From positions 33,260,115-33,324,114 of the forward strand of contig NC_052018.1 in the NCBI RefSeq assembly GCF_015832195.1: 64,000 nt of DNA, read 5' to 3'. Source of the stretch: Motacilla alba alba (Eukaryota; Chordata; Aves; Passeriformes; Motacillidae). Positions within the stretch are counted from its first letter, which is position 1. Each line of letters begins with the position of its first letter. Under the pieces are notes generated by a model, which saw only the letters and a program-made list of their open reading frames with translations, did not search any database and had not been told where the DNA came from. A program made the position numbers and the translations under genes. Positions 1 through 11,733 of the stretch are shown here, piece after piece.

Positions 1-3000
1 CGAGAGAGACAGTAATAAGTGAAAAATTTAGAAAACAGACATCAAAACTTCAAAAAAATAGTGATATAACTCAGCATCAAATAGGATATTTACTGGTAAA
101 CCTGCTTATTTGCTTTTATATTTTCAAAAAAGGCCCAGAAATCCCATTAGCAATGTAAATTTAAAAGTGCAGCTATTTTTAGTGTGGTAGGTGTGATGTA
201 CCCATAGGGTGTTGCATTCCTTAAGTTCAATGTGTTTTGAGGGCTTACTAAAATTCAACTAAAAGGCCTCTGTCCATTCATTTAGAGGAAGTAGTTTGAA
301 AAATGAGCTTGAGTCTGAGTCCTGTTAAACAAAGGAAAAAAATGAAGTGTTTTTAAAACAGGCCTTTATTTCTCCCCCTTTCCCTCATATTTACAAGTCA
401 CAAGTATAGACTGTAGAGGTAATGAAATACTTGCTTTCATATTGGCATGAAAGGCTGCACATCAATATCACACAGCTTTTGAGAATATAGGGAGGTTTTT
501 GTGTTTGAGGAAATGACTTGTAAAGCAACTACTGGATCATTTATTGAACATAAATCAGGCTTGTGGTGGAAATCTTGAGTACAGATGTGCTGAAATAGTG
601 TTTAATGTGATGTATGTGCTGGTAACCAGCTAAAGCGTTGCTGTTGTTGGTAATTTCTGAAAGACAGTGATTTCCTCCTGTACTCTAATGGCTAATTTTC
701 AGTGACTTTACCAATATTTTTTGTCCTAAAATTTTCTAAGAACATCAGTTTAGTGGTGTAAGTTGAAATTCATAGTAGATTTGCATCAACAAATGTACTA
801 TATGTACATATGACAGGGATGATTTTAACAGCTAACTTCTTTCATCTACATGGATATTTTATTATTTCTACAATGTAAAGCAGGAATATTTTACTATATG
901 GAATGGTTTTTATGTTCTGTTGATTTTCATTGTCATTAGTTTGTCATCTTTGCTACTGTTTGTGGGTTGGGCCAGCTTGGACTGGAAGATGACTGCTGTC
1001 TGGGGGTTTCTCCTATAAAACTGATCTCTCTTAGAGTTCATTCTTATTCTCCTGGCCCCAGTCAGGGTTTCTGGCAATTCCACCATAGAAACCAGGTGGC
1101 CTGGTGAATTCAGAAATGGACCGGGGCCATCATGATTGATAAGATCAAGATGCAGTAGCAATGAGACACAAGCCTGGTAAACAAGAATAATATAAATGGT
1201 GGGAAGAAAGGTTTTAAAAATGTGACTTTCTTGTGTTTCCTAGAGAAAATTTTTGCAATACCCCATGTGAGTGTGTTGATTCTAGCAGGAAAAGGAAAAT
1301 GGTACAGATTCAGAAATTGACTTAGACAGTAAGCTTTACATACAGTAATATGTCTGTATTTATTGTTTCTTTCAATTAGTGTCTCAAAACAGTACAGGGT
1401 TTTCTGAAGGCTGGGAACATGCAGGCTTTCCAAAACAAGAACACAAAATGGTATCAGTTGTCCTCTATTACTTAATATATATATATTTTTTTTTTTCCTT
1501 TTTAGCATGGTATAATACTTCACCTGAGATCTGGGATCTCGTTGTTCCAGATGAAAATAATTTTCTTTATTTCCATGATGATAGCTCAGTCATTGAATAA
1601 TGAAATTATATTGCCCCTACCATAGCTTTTTTTTTTTTCTTCAGCTTCATGTGAATAGACATGTTTGTTCAGAGAGCTTTGTGACTGATAGTACAGTGGG
1701 TGTGTAGGGACTTAGTTGAAAAATTAAGGGGTTTAGGATGTTAATGAGAAAAAAGATTTTCTATCTGAAAAATTAATGTAGGCTTTTGAGCCTCCTCATT
1801 TTCCTCTAATGGACTTTTCTTTCTTCCTATGAGGCCTCTAAATATTTCTCTGTGATATTTTGTTCAGAGTTGTTGATATATTTGAAATTACATTTGAAAA
1901 GAAACTGTAGGTGGGATAGTCTTTAAAAGACAGGGTATCTGTCCTCATTCAGGAGGCCTGAAGCTAATAATGCTTTGTTTAAAACAAGCAAGCAAAAAAA
2001 TGAAACTAAAATAATGACAAAAATCTTACTCCTGCTCCATTCCAACCACCAAAAATTTATAACCCTTCACTGAGTGTTCCTTACAAGATTTGTTTCTTGT
2101 CTTAGTCATATTTGTTTTCACATATGTGTCTGCAAATTTTGTTTATAGTTTCTCCTTTTTCTTCATCATCCCATCAGATAGTTTTACTGAAAGAAGCACT
2201 CCCATATTCCCCATACCTTTATCAATAAGTGGGGCTGAGCAGGTTTGGTTCTTGTAACTGCAACTCTTAACCATTGTGGTAAAGTCTGTCTCCCTGTGGG
2301 TCCTTCCTCATGGTTTTCTCTCTTCCTGTTATCCCCTTTTGCAATGTAAAGATCTTTGCCTAGACACCCTTCAAGGAGCAGATGCTTTCTTCTTTCACAT
2401 AACCATACAAGTGTTTATCAGAAGTATTGTGAATGTTAATTTTCCTTCAATTATATTAGGAAGGAGCAAAGAAATGCAAATCTTTCTGAGTAAAAATCTA
2501 GAGTTAAATATGTAAGTACACATGCGAAGAGAGAATTCTGTTGCTATTTAACTTAAGAGATCATAATGTTATTGAAAGTGGTGTTGTGATGTCCCCCTAA
2601 ATGTCAGAGATACTAAGAAAATATCTGAATTAAAAAGGAAAAGGAAGCTTTGATTTATAAAAAGCGTTAACAGTCTGTGCAGTGTCAAGAGAACATAATG
2701 GTTATGAATCAAAGGAGAAGATGAGTCACCTTGACATTATCAGGTTTAGACATCTTGTGGAGAACCTACTCTGATGTTTTTTGACCTTTTCAGTTTAATT
2801 TAATTGTACTATATATGACATTGGTGGTGTGGAAATAAATATAACTTGCATCAGTGGTTGTTATAGAGACAAGGCAGGTAAGATGAGAAAACATGTATTT
2901 TCTTTCTGCTGTTCAGACTGCTCCTTTAGAAAATGCAACAGATGTTGTAACCTCTTAAAATTGCCATGGCCCTTTTTCACTGATAATTACAACTTTTTGT

Positions 3001-3789
3001 TAATTGCTGTATTTGAAATCTGTGTTTGAAACATTTGATTTAAAATACTTTATTTTTTTAGTAATAGATGAACAGGCTGCTTTGTATGTAAACATTGTTA
3101 TCCTGGATTCTATAATTATTATGAAAGAATATTAATAGAATAATTCCATATGCTGTTTTTCATCTGTATTAGTTGGGAGAGGATCTTTTGCAAAGCCAAT
3201 CAAGAAAAATCCTTCCAAATTGGACTTTCCTGTAAATTTTTTGACAAGCTGAATTTTCCATTTAAAATTGTCAGGTATGATAGATGAGCTAATTTACTGG
3301 ACATTTTAGTGCAGAATGGTTCAGCTATAGAAGGAAATTAGTTAATTTGTGTAATTGTATGTTATATATTATTTTCCTAAGTGTATAAAGCCATTGCACA
3401 GAGAAAAAGCTTTTATTTCTGTATCATGTGCACCTTCTAATTCTTCCTCTGGCTCATCCCACTCCCTTCAAAACCTTCTGATTCATGTCAGTATCCTGGG
3501 TTTCCACTAGAAGGTCCTGTGGTTTTTTAAGTTTCTTGTTCTCCAGATTTCATGTAGGTGACCGTTTCATGACAAAGACAGTCGTGCAATGCCAGTTAGT
3601 ATAGTTGTGGGTTTCATTATCTTTCAGGATCTCTTTCTGTTGCCTGAGGGTTGTACAATGTGCAAAATTCATAGAAACCTGGTGTGCTATTAATGTGCAA
3701 TGGGCAACTGTTGGATGTGCATTTCTTTCCCTTTCTTTCCCAGCCCTATAGTTTTCTAGCCCCTTGCTATTAAAAAAAATTATTACAGA

Positions 3790-3846
3790 GCAGGATGCTT
3801 GGACTAGAGGTCCCTTCCTATCTCTGCCATTCTCTGATTCTGTGAT
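3790..3846 (+). mobile_element. CR1 LINE 3' tip fragment
   Basis: A short stretch reads like the last ~55 bases of a sauropsid CR1: a 'gcttggactagaggtcccttcc' type run followed by the ATTCTNTG-like terminal repeats (CATTCTCTGATTCTGTGAT). It is on the + strand, sense to BCKDHB. CR1 copies are usually 5'-truncated, so a 3'-only remnant is expected. I see no older CR1 sequence directly upstream. Confidence 0.6.
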
Positions 3847-5007
3847 ATACGTGGTATTTATAGATCATTATCAACAAGAAAAAATAAAATTGTCTGCCAG
3901 GATTGAAAATTATTTGCTACTTCATTTTTTGAAGTTACATTTGGATCTTGTAAGCCAGGAAGAAACCAAGGTCATCCTACTTGTGTTGTATCTACCATAA
4001 CAGGGAAGGAAAAATGCTAACCACTTCTCTACTGATATCACTCAGGGAGATTCTTCATTGTTACTTCAAGAAGCAATTTTGTTCAGCAGGAACTTAATAA
4101 GTATTTTATGAGCTATGAAATCAGTTAACAAAAAAAAAAAAAGACAGTGTTTTCTTTATAAATTGTTTCTGTGTATTTAGAAGATTTATTTTTTTCTACT
4201 TTTCACTAGAATATGTTTCAAGAAGTATTATTTGACTTGCTGGTACATAGACAAGTTAATCTTCAGATCAAAACCAGTTTTTCTTTTAAAGTAATATATA
4301 TGGATGTCTTTAATCATAGTTTTAGTCATCACTGTACAGTGTATTGGAGCACTGATTCAAAACTAGCACAACTGACCTAACATTTTTCCAGCTGAAAACT
4401 AGTAAATGAGTCTTGAATGGAGCTATGTTAAATGTCTTAGGAGAAGACAGGATGCTTAATTCTTGCCTTCTCTCTCGAATTGTGGTGTATTTTTGGTGAC
4501 TAGGTAACATTTTTTAAAGGAAAAATATTTAGACTTTTTTAAAACTGCTATAATCAGAAGTTCTTGCTGACATTCCCTATGTAGGTTCTGAAAACTTTTT
4601 ACCTCAATTTAAACATAAAAATGCAGAGCACCATACTTGGAGCATCAGGAGGATTCTGGCACAGATGATCCTTCTTGTCTGAGTATTAAAGTATAATTTC
4701 AAGACTCTGCTGATGATTACTAGACTAATCAAGAATTCTGATCTATTAGTGAGTACTTGAGATTTTTTTATCAGCTGTAGCAGTGTCCATTTTGAAATCT
4801 GATGCTGACATTTTGACTTGATGTACACCAGAACTTATTAATATCTTTTGCATGTGTATATATATGCATAATCTTGTTGTGGTATATTACAGAAATTAAA
4901 CTCTACACTGAACATATTTGTAACAGTCTAATTAAAAAGAATTTGAATTGCAGCTAAACCTTTGAAAAGAATGCTAATACCCAGGTATTTTGGTCTAATG
5001 CTATTAA

Positions 5008-5270
5008 ATCACACAATTGTTAGGGATGGAAAGGACCGCTGGAGATGATCCAGTCCAAGCCCTCTGCCATGGCAGGGTCACCTAGAGCAGGTGACACAGC
5101 AACACATCCAGGTGGGTTTTGAATTTCTGCAGAGAGGGAGACCCCACAACATTCCTGGGCAGCCTGTTCAGTGCTCTGCCACCCTCAACATAAAGTTCTT
5201 CCTCATATTGAGGTGAAGCTTTTTATGTTTTTGTTTATGGTCATTGCTCATCATCCTGTCACCAGTAACA
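5008..5270 (-). mobile_element. CR1 LINE fragment (3' end, antisense)
   Basis: Read on the - strand this is a CR1 3' end. On the + strand it begins with a degenerate terminal repeat, then a 'ggatggaaaggaccgctggag' block, 'atgatccagtccaagccctc', 'cctgggcagcctgttcagtgc' and 'aagttcttcctcatattgag'. All are hallmarks of the antisense CR1 3' region. It is 5'-truncated and has no usable open frame. It ends about 135 bp upstream of the exon 7 acceptor without disturbing it. Confidence 0.85.
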
Positions 5271-5405
5271 TACTCAGTGTAATTTTAGTCTATTATTTTA
5301 GATGGCTTTAACAGGGAAGAAAAATTTTAGTGTATGTTTTTATGGGATAATATTGACTAACAAAAGAATCTAACACTTATTCTCCCCTCTGTCTCTTTTT
5401 TTCAG

Positions 5406-5503
5406 TGGAACAAGTTCCTATAGAGCCCTACAACATTCCACTGTCTCAAGCTGAGGTGCTGCAGACGGGCAGTGATGTGACAATGGTTGCTTGGGGCACT
5501 CAG
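5406..5503 (+). CDS. BCKDHB: BCKDHB exon 7: branched-chain 2-oxoacid dehydrogenase E1-beta (partial)
   Basis: This is an internal coding exon of the beta subunit of the thiamine-dependent E1 decarboxylase of the mitochondrial branched-chain keto-acid dehydrogenase complex (leucine, isoleucine and valine breakdown). The first two bases finish a split valine codon. The next 32 codons read [20 protein letters not shown], then [12 protein letters not shown]. This matches vertebrate E1-beta at about residues 248-280, the linker into the C-terminal transketolase-like domain. The glycine of the AWGTQ motif corresponds to human Gly278, a known maple syrup urine disease position. The acceptor is a long pyrimidine run ending TTTTTTTCAG; the donor is CAG|GTCAGT. 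The 98-nt length and phase agree with human exon 7. No frameshift or stop is seen. The assignment rests on remembered family sequence, but the match is near full length. Confidence 0.97.
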
Positions 5504-7118
5504 GTCAGTAACTCTCTCAAGCTGTTTGTCACCCAGCAAAGCCTGGCCTAGGGGGTAGGTGATGTTTGCATTCCGGCTCAAGTGCCAGACATTAAAATGT
5601 CTTCCATCACTATATGCTGGGATGAATGCTTGCCAGTGTTTAAATTTCTATGAAAACTGCTTTTTGTTGTGTAAGTTTTTACTCCTTTTTGGTTGAAGAT
5701 GGCTCTGGAAGTGTAGAAGAGGTACCTGTGCATCAGGCTAATGATTTTTCTGTGATTATGAAAATGATAGATTTAAGAATGGGCCAGTGAGATGTAGCTC
5801 TGAGGAAGGCAGTGTGAAAGAAAAGTTCAAAATAGTATGCTGAAAAAAAAGTATAGATCTTCACTGCATGATTTAAAGAAGTGTAACCTTAGAGTCCCTT
5901 TGTACAGAAAGTTAAAAATCCATGGAACATTTAACAAAAGTAGGGATCAGTATAGGTTTGATTCTAACAGTAACATTTCAAAGCTGTTCAGGAACATCAT
6001 TGGCAGCCCTCCCCTGCCCTTGCCCCCCAAATTAAGATCTGCAAATATTGAAAAAGCTGTTAAGAAGATACATCTTTGTAGTCCAGAATTACAGAAAAGA
6101 AATTGGAGTCTAGTTTGGACTAATCAGAAGTTGCAATTTTCTTGGCCTAGTTGTATCTGAGAAACTTTTATAGGAGAGGGTCTTACAACTTTTGCGACAA
6201 GAGTATTGAACTGATCTCTGGGTTGTGCTTTTTGTTGTTATTGGGGCCTGTGTAGGATTTATTAATGCCCTCTGACCTTTGGGCAACTGACACTGCCTGA
6301 CCATGTCCAGGTTGCTAAATTCTGCTGCCTTCAAGATAAAGATGGCTTCATCCAAATTGATTATTGGGGATGGTCCTTGGCTTCAGCCTCTTAGCTATGC
6401 CTAGAAGTTGCTGGATGGAGGAATACTTTTTTGTTTTAGTAGAATATTTATTGTAATCAGGTAATGCAGCATTTGTATTGTTGGTGTTAAACTATGTGTT
6501 GGAAGATCAATAAGTGGTTATAATGTCGTGCTACTGCTAAATGCTTTGATGGTGGATACTTACAGGTAGTAGTAATTAGTTTTTCTCCTGTTTGTAAGAT
6601 AATGCTTTGTAGATGATCACTTGGCTATGTTTCAGTAAGTTAGAGTAGTTACTGGGACTACTAGAACTGTTTCTTTGCTTTTTGGCTAAGATCAGATGTA
6701 GTGGAGTGTAGCATTTCTGAACGTATTTAATGCTTCTTGCAGGATTGCATAGGACTGCTACATTGAAATACACTACTCTAATGTATGTGGGTATTAGCTT
6801 AGTTACAGTCTTAACAAAAATCTTCCAAAATTCATTCAAACTGATTAAAAAATAGTGAGGGCTGATACTATTCACTGAAAGACACTTCTCTGGAAAGCAA
6901 ATTTTTTTCTCAGTGATTCTTCAGTGGATTTAGTTTTTGGAGTGGTGCTAAAATACTGGGAATAATTAGGTACTAAATACCAAATGGTTATTATTGAATA
7001 GAAACGTCCCTGATCAACATGCAAGTGATATGTTAAATTACTGCTTGTATTACATATGTGTAATTTAGAGCAATTTGCATAATTTAGATTATTTAGAGAT
7101 GATACATTATTTTTTCAG
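5504..7118 (+). other. BCKDHB: BCKDHB intron 7
   Basis: This 1,615-bp intron lies between the exons at 5406 and 7119, with GT at 5504-5505 and AG at 7117-7118. It interrupts the coding sequence between codons (phase 0). I recognised no repeat element in it. A 107-codon open frame at 5837-6160 has no recognisable domain and I treat it as chance. Confidence 0.93.
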
Positions 7119-7229
7119 GTACATGTGATCAAAGAGGTGGCAGCAATGGCTCAAGAAAAGCTTGGAGTGTCCTGTGAAGTTATTGATCTGAGAACCATCT
7201 TACCATGGGATACAGAGACTGTTTGCAAG
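7119..7229 (+). CDS. BCKDHB: BCKDHB exon 8: branched-chain 2-oxoacid dehydrogenase E1-beta (partial)
   Basis: This exon encodes exactly 37 codons with phase 0 at both ends, starting [20 protein letters not shown] and ending PWDTETVCK. It corresponds to about residues 281-317 of human E1-beta. This is the first helix and following strand of the C-terminal transketolase-like domain, which helps form the heterotetramer and contacts the E2 core. The VIDLRTI and PWD motifs are typical of the family (also seen in pyruvate dehydrogenase E1-beta). The acceptor is TTTTTTCAG|GTACAT, so the exon itself begins with GT. The donor AAG|GTTAGG is off consensus at +3 and +6. Differences from the human protein as I recall it are conservative. 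No stop or frameshift is seen. Confidence 0.97.
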
Positions 7230-8913
7230 GTTAGGAAATGATTCATATTAATTTAAAAACCACTTAGATTTTTTTAAAAACACCTGCATTCTTTGCTTTG
7301 TTTTGTATATATTGTTTTATATTATTTGTTCTGTATCATAAATGCAGAGTACATGCACATTACATGGACCAGACATTTGCTTTAGCATTGAAAGAGAATT
7401 TTGTTTCAGGGCTCAAAATAATGTCAGAATACATGTTCTTTTCTTTCAAGCAGAGGGTATGATTTAATCAGACTTCTGCCTGAAAATTGCTTTTCCATGA
7501 TTTCTGAGTCTTTTTCTTTCTGACATCCTTGCTGTCTTTGGCAAAATCTTTATCTTTTTTATTTTCTTGCTGTTTTACATTAAGATCCTCATGTAGTTGT
7601 AGGTCTGCAGTAATGCGCCTTAGTGTTGTTTATCTGTATTTTTAGAAATAAATGATTTGGTTTAAGGTATATGAATTCTTGGGTTGGGGAAAAAAAGCAG
7701 CATTTACTCTTTTCAGACTTCACCTAGTTTGAAATTCCTGGGTACTGGAAAGTCCTTTTCTTCTTTGTGGAAGTCTTTGATGTTGCTAACAGAACACTTA
7801 CCGCTTCTGCTAGAGCTGAGAGTTTCCTTAATCTGGCAAATCCAGAGTCCTGCAGGACTCCTTGGGTCCTAATTCAAACTAGGTTCACTTGCTCACATTA
7901 TGGTCCTGAAGAAATTACTCAGAAGATTGAGAAATGTCTGCAGCTTTCTTAACTCAGGTCTAGTGACTGTAGCGTACTGAATTAACCACAGGGATGAGAG
8001 CAGCCATGAGCTTGGAACAAGGTGTGTGATTCCATCAAATACTTCATCTGCCTGCAGTTCCTAATTTAAGGCAATATGGTGTCATATACACCTAACTCAG
8101 ATTGTACAGATGTTTCAATAGGGGAGATCAGGTACATATCTGACTCTATATACTTGGAATATCTTAATTGTGTAGATAAGTGTTTTGTCATTCTGTGTTT
8201 GCTCAGTAAGGGCCTTGCTTCTGGTCAGGTAACATATAAACACATTAAGTATGATAAATGGAAAGATGGGCCATTGGTCTGCTACTCTATGGCAAAGCTT
8301 GTATTTCTCCTCAGTTTTATTTATCTGAGGGACTGCCAATGGGATGGGATGGAATAGATTATGGGAGGAAAGATCCATGTTGTGCATTTGCTATTGGCAG
8401 CATTCTGCTGTCTGGTTGGGGATGTTACAAATTGTGTACTTATATATGAGTTGCCTCATACAAATTTGATCTTCTTGGTTGAAATGTTTTCATTTTTTTG
8501 TTTGAAGTGTATTTCTTGTTACTTGGATGTACTTTCTAGCTGTAAAAAATGAAATGTGTTGAGTTACTGTCATCAGTATGAAGTGAAATTTTGGCCATAA
8601 TAAATCCTTTACAATCTCTTCTGGACAAGTAAAATGATTTTTTTTTGTAATTATTTTTTCCTTCTTTGAAGGTTTGAGCTGTCATTCTTTGAAAACAAAG
8701 TATCTCTTTGAAAGAGAAGTTAAGTCTGTTTTGTTGGGTTGGACCTGCACTGAAACACCATCAGAAAAAAATTTAGCTGTGCATAGGAAGTGCAGAGCTT
8801 TAGTTGTACAATATTTTGGAAATATGTTCTTTAAATTTGAATACTCCATGACGATTTTCAGCTCTTGTTCTGTCCTGAACATCTTTTAAGGTAACTGTAG
8901 CATAAATAAAAGT

Positions 8914-9335
8914 ACCACAGAATGGTTTGGGTCCAAAAGAACTTCAAAGATCATGTAGTTTCAACTCCCCTGACATAGGCAGGGACATCTTCTGTTAGAT
9001 CAGGTTGCTCAGAGTCCCATCCAGGCTGGCCTTGAACTTTCAGGGCTGGGGCATCCACAGCTTCTCTGGGCAGCTTGTTCAGTGCCTCACTGCCCTTGCA
9101 ATGAAGGGTTTTTTTTTCCTAATATCTAATCTAACGTTTCTCTCAGTTTGAAGTTCTTCCCCCTTGTTTTGTCACTACATGCTCTTGTAGAAAGTCTCTC
9201 CATCTTTATTGTAAGCTCCCTTCAGGTACAGGAAGGCTGCAATTAGATCACCCCAAAACCTTCTCTTTTCTAGGCTGAACAATCCCAATTCTTAGTATTT
9301 CCTTGTAGGAGATGTTTTCCATCTTGCTAAAAGAT
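8914..9335 (-). mobile_element. CR1 LINE fragment (3' end, antisense)
   Basis: The + strand shows the reverse complement of a CR1 3' region. It begins ACAGAATGGTTTGGGT and continues with 'catccaggctggccttgaac', a 'ggcagcttgttcagtgcctc' block, 'cccccttgttttgtcactac' and 'ctaggctgaacaatcccaat'. About 420 bp survive, with a T9 expansion near 9110. It is diverged and 5'-truncated, and encodes nothing intact. Confidence 0.9.
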
Positions 9336-11718
9336 GGAATAAATGGACCTGTTGCTTTAAATCTGTTAATGAGTTAACTATCAAGAATTAAGAGAATAAT
9401 TTCAAAAAAAGTATCGTTCCTGTTGGCTAGGCAGTTCAGCTGTTTATTATAATAAATACCAAACAGTAAATGTTTTTAGTTAGCATTGCTGTTTTGTTAG
9501 TTTGGCTGTATGCTGGCTGGTCTGATGGGAGAAATGTTAAATTCTCTTCTTCTTTAGATCTTGTCTGTTTTGCTCAGCTGAAAATAATTAGTGGCTTGCA
9601 TTTGTGCATTAGTTGGTTGCATTATGTAACACTGAAACTTTTTAAATTTAATTTGCATCCTGGACAATGTAAACAGGCAAATGGAACTACAGTTCTAGCT
9701 GCTTGCTCTAGTCTCATCCCAAGAGGAACTGCTTGTGGCAGCTGTTGCAGTTGACAGCGGCTTACAGCATCAGTTTGGGTAACGTAACTTGTTGTTCCCT
9801 TTCTGAGATGCCAGTGTCAAGGTCCAAAGGATCAGTAGAAAAGTTGGCCATTCCAGAGAAAGTCCTCAGCTGTCCATTGGTCTGCTTATGTTCTCTCTGT
9901 GGGCTCTTAAATGATAATGGAATTACTTTTACTCCAGTCCAACCAATAAGCAAATTATCAGCTGTTACAGGTCTGACTATTTGCCTCTGACTATTACTTG
10001 TGTCAGCACTCATAAACATCAGGCCAGCTTTTTGTTTTTCATCTCACATGTGTGATTGAAATGTGTCTGTTGTCTGTCCTGTTGGATGCAGATGGTGCTG
10101 TACGTAATACACTGTAAGCTTATTGCTCTTCTGCTGGTGCTGGAATGCATGGTCCATGGCTGATGGGAGTCTGTGTGGTGTTGGAGACCAGGACTTTGGG
10201 TTTTGCTGTAAAAAACACATCCCTCAGTTTCACTGCTGGGAGTGGTGTCCTTTGTGATCAGTAAAGGCTGTCATTTTAGTCGTAGCTGGGAATACATGCA
10301 ACTTTAATTTGACAGCTGTGGTGTAGCCATGAAGAGGGATGGGCTAAAATTGTTAGTGCTTTGGAGATGAGCACCAATATGTAAATTTTCACTGCAAATC
10401 TAACTTCTTGGTCTGCTTTCTGTAGCTTTTTCGCTACAGAAAATTATGTCATCAAAATTCATATTTTCTAGAACTATGAGACGCTGTACTTCACAGCTGC
10501 CAGCAGAGGCCTCTTCTAGTCAAGTAAAGTGCCTGCTTTGACTTTGCATTGCTCCTATGAGCACCTTTGTGAATAAATATCTCTGAGAGAAACATAAATA
10601 AACACGAAGAATAAATACAGTGAGCATAAATAAAAATTGCTGCCTGATTTTACTGATATTTTCTTTGCATTTTTAATATTTTGAGGTTCTTCTCAGTTTT
10701 GAAATAGGTTAGCATTTATCATCTGCCTGAGGAGATGAGGTTGCACCTGTCTGGAGCAGACTACCATGGACATCTAAATGGATCCCAGCAGTTATTGAGA
10801 CTTTTTTTGGTACAGTTCCTGGAATGGGTCGACATGCAAACAGGGGCTAGATTTTTCTTTTGTTGATTTTCAGATGTCTAAAAAGGAGAAATGAAGTTAC
10901 AGGAGCTCATAGAGCTGTTTTAGAGAAAGGATACTTCTACAAGTGCATCCACAGTCTGGTTTTTTCATGAGATAAATTGGCCTCTGGAAATGTCATGGTT
11001 TAAAAGTTTGTTTTTTTTTTTAAAAAAAGGGAAACTGTAATTTTCCTAGAGTTAAGTTAGGTGAGGCAAATTGAGCTTTAATTTTGTAGCTGAGAAATGA
11101 CACCTGCTGCTGACATAAAGGACATAAGTAGTTGGGCTGTTTAAAAACATATCTGACATTTTTAATAGGATAAAAGCAAGAAGCCTTGTGTGTTTTCTAT
11201 ACATTTCTGTACATTAAAAAGCAGTCTGATCTGTAATCTTTCTAAAGTCTTTCACAAGAAAAATGGGGTAGATTGTACAGGTTGTACATGCACAGGCTCT
11301 CAGTATATTGCTTCTGAATGAGACATGGAGCAAAAGCAAACGTACTTTTCCCTGCAGGTTTGAAAGTAAAATCAACATCAACTCCCAATATGTAGCTGTA
11401 TAAATCAACTTTAAAAGTTTTGTTGTTATGTGTCAGAAAAGTGACACATGCTTGTTTAGAGTGTGTGCTGCCTTAGCTGCTTCCTTAGGAAGTGTCACAG
11501 CAAAGGCTGTCCTTAGATTACTGAGCATCTTGTCTATGTATACATTTTCAAAGCACAATGTCATTGTGGTTAGTGAGAAATTTGTTCTGTCTTTTGTTTA
11601 CTTTGACAGTCTTCACTGATTTCTGACTAAAGCTTTTGTTTTATTCACTAGGACTGGAGTATAAGTGGCACAGCAGTTATAACTCAGAGATGAGTTAGCT
11701 GTCCATAGTGTTGGGTTA

Positions 11719-11733
11719 TTTTTTTTTTTTTTT
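11719..11733 (+). repeat. Poly-T run (15 T)
   Basis: An uninterrupted run of 15 T in intron 8. No attached LINE or SINE body was recognised on either side, so I call it simple sequence rather than a retroposon tail. Confidence 0.9.

Larger units (their letters stand above)
1..5405 (+). other. BCKDHB: BCKDHB intron 6, 3' part (human numbering)
   Basis: This is inferred to be the last 5.4 kb of the intron before the exon at 5406. It ends in a pyrimidine-rich run and an AG at 5404-5405. I looked for the preceding E1-beta coding exon and did not find it, so it should lie upstream of the window. The sequence is AT-rich with many stops in all frames. The only repeats recognised are a CR1 3' tip near 3790, a 13-A run at 4130-4142 and a CR1 fragment at 5008-5270. 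The short open frames here (for example 1379-1600 and 5837-6160, the latter in intron 7) resemble no family I know. Confidence 0.8.

Noticed and set aside
1379..1600. 73-codon + strand open frame that looked like a possible exon before the BCKDHB exon at 5406.
   Set aside because: The peptide has no resemblance to E1-beta, and a run of T and TA repeats interrupts it.
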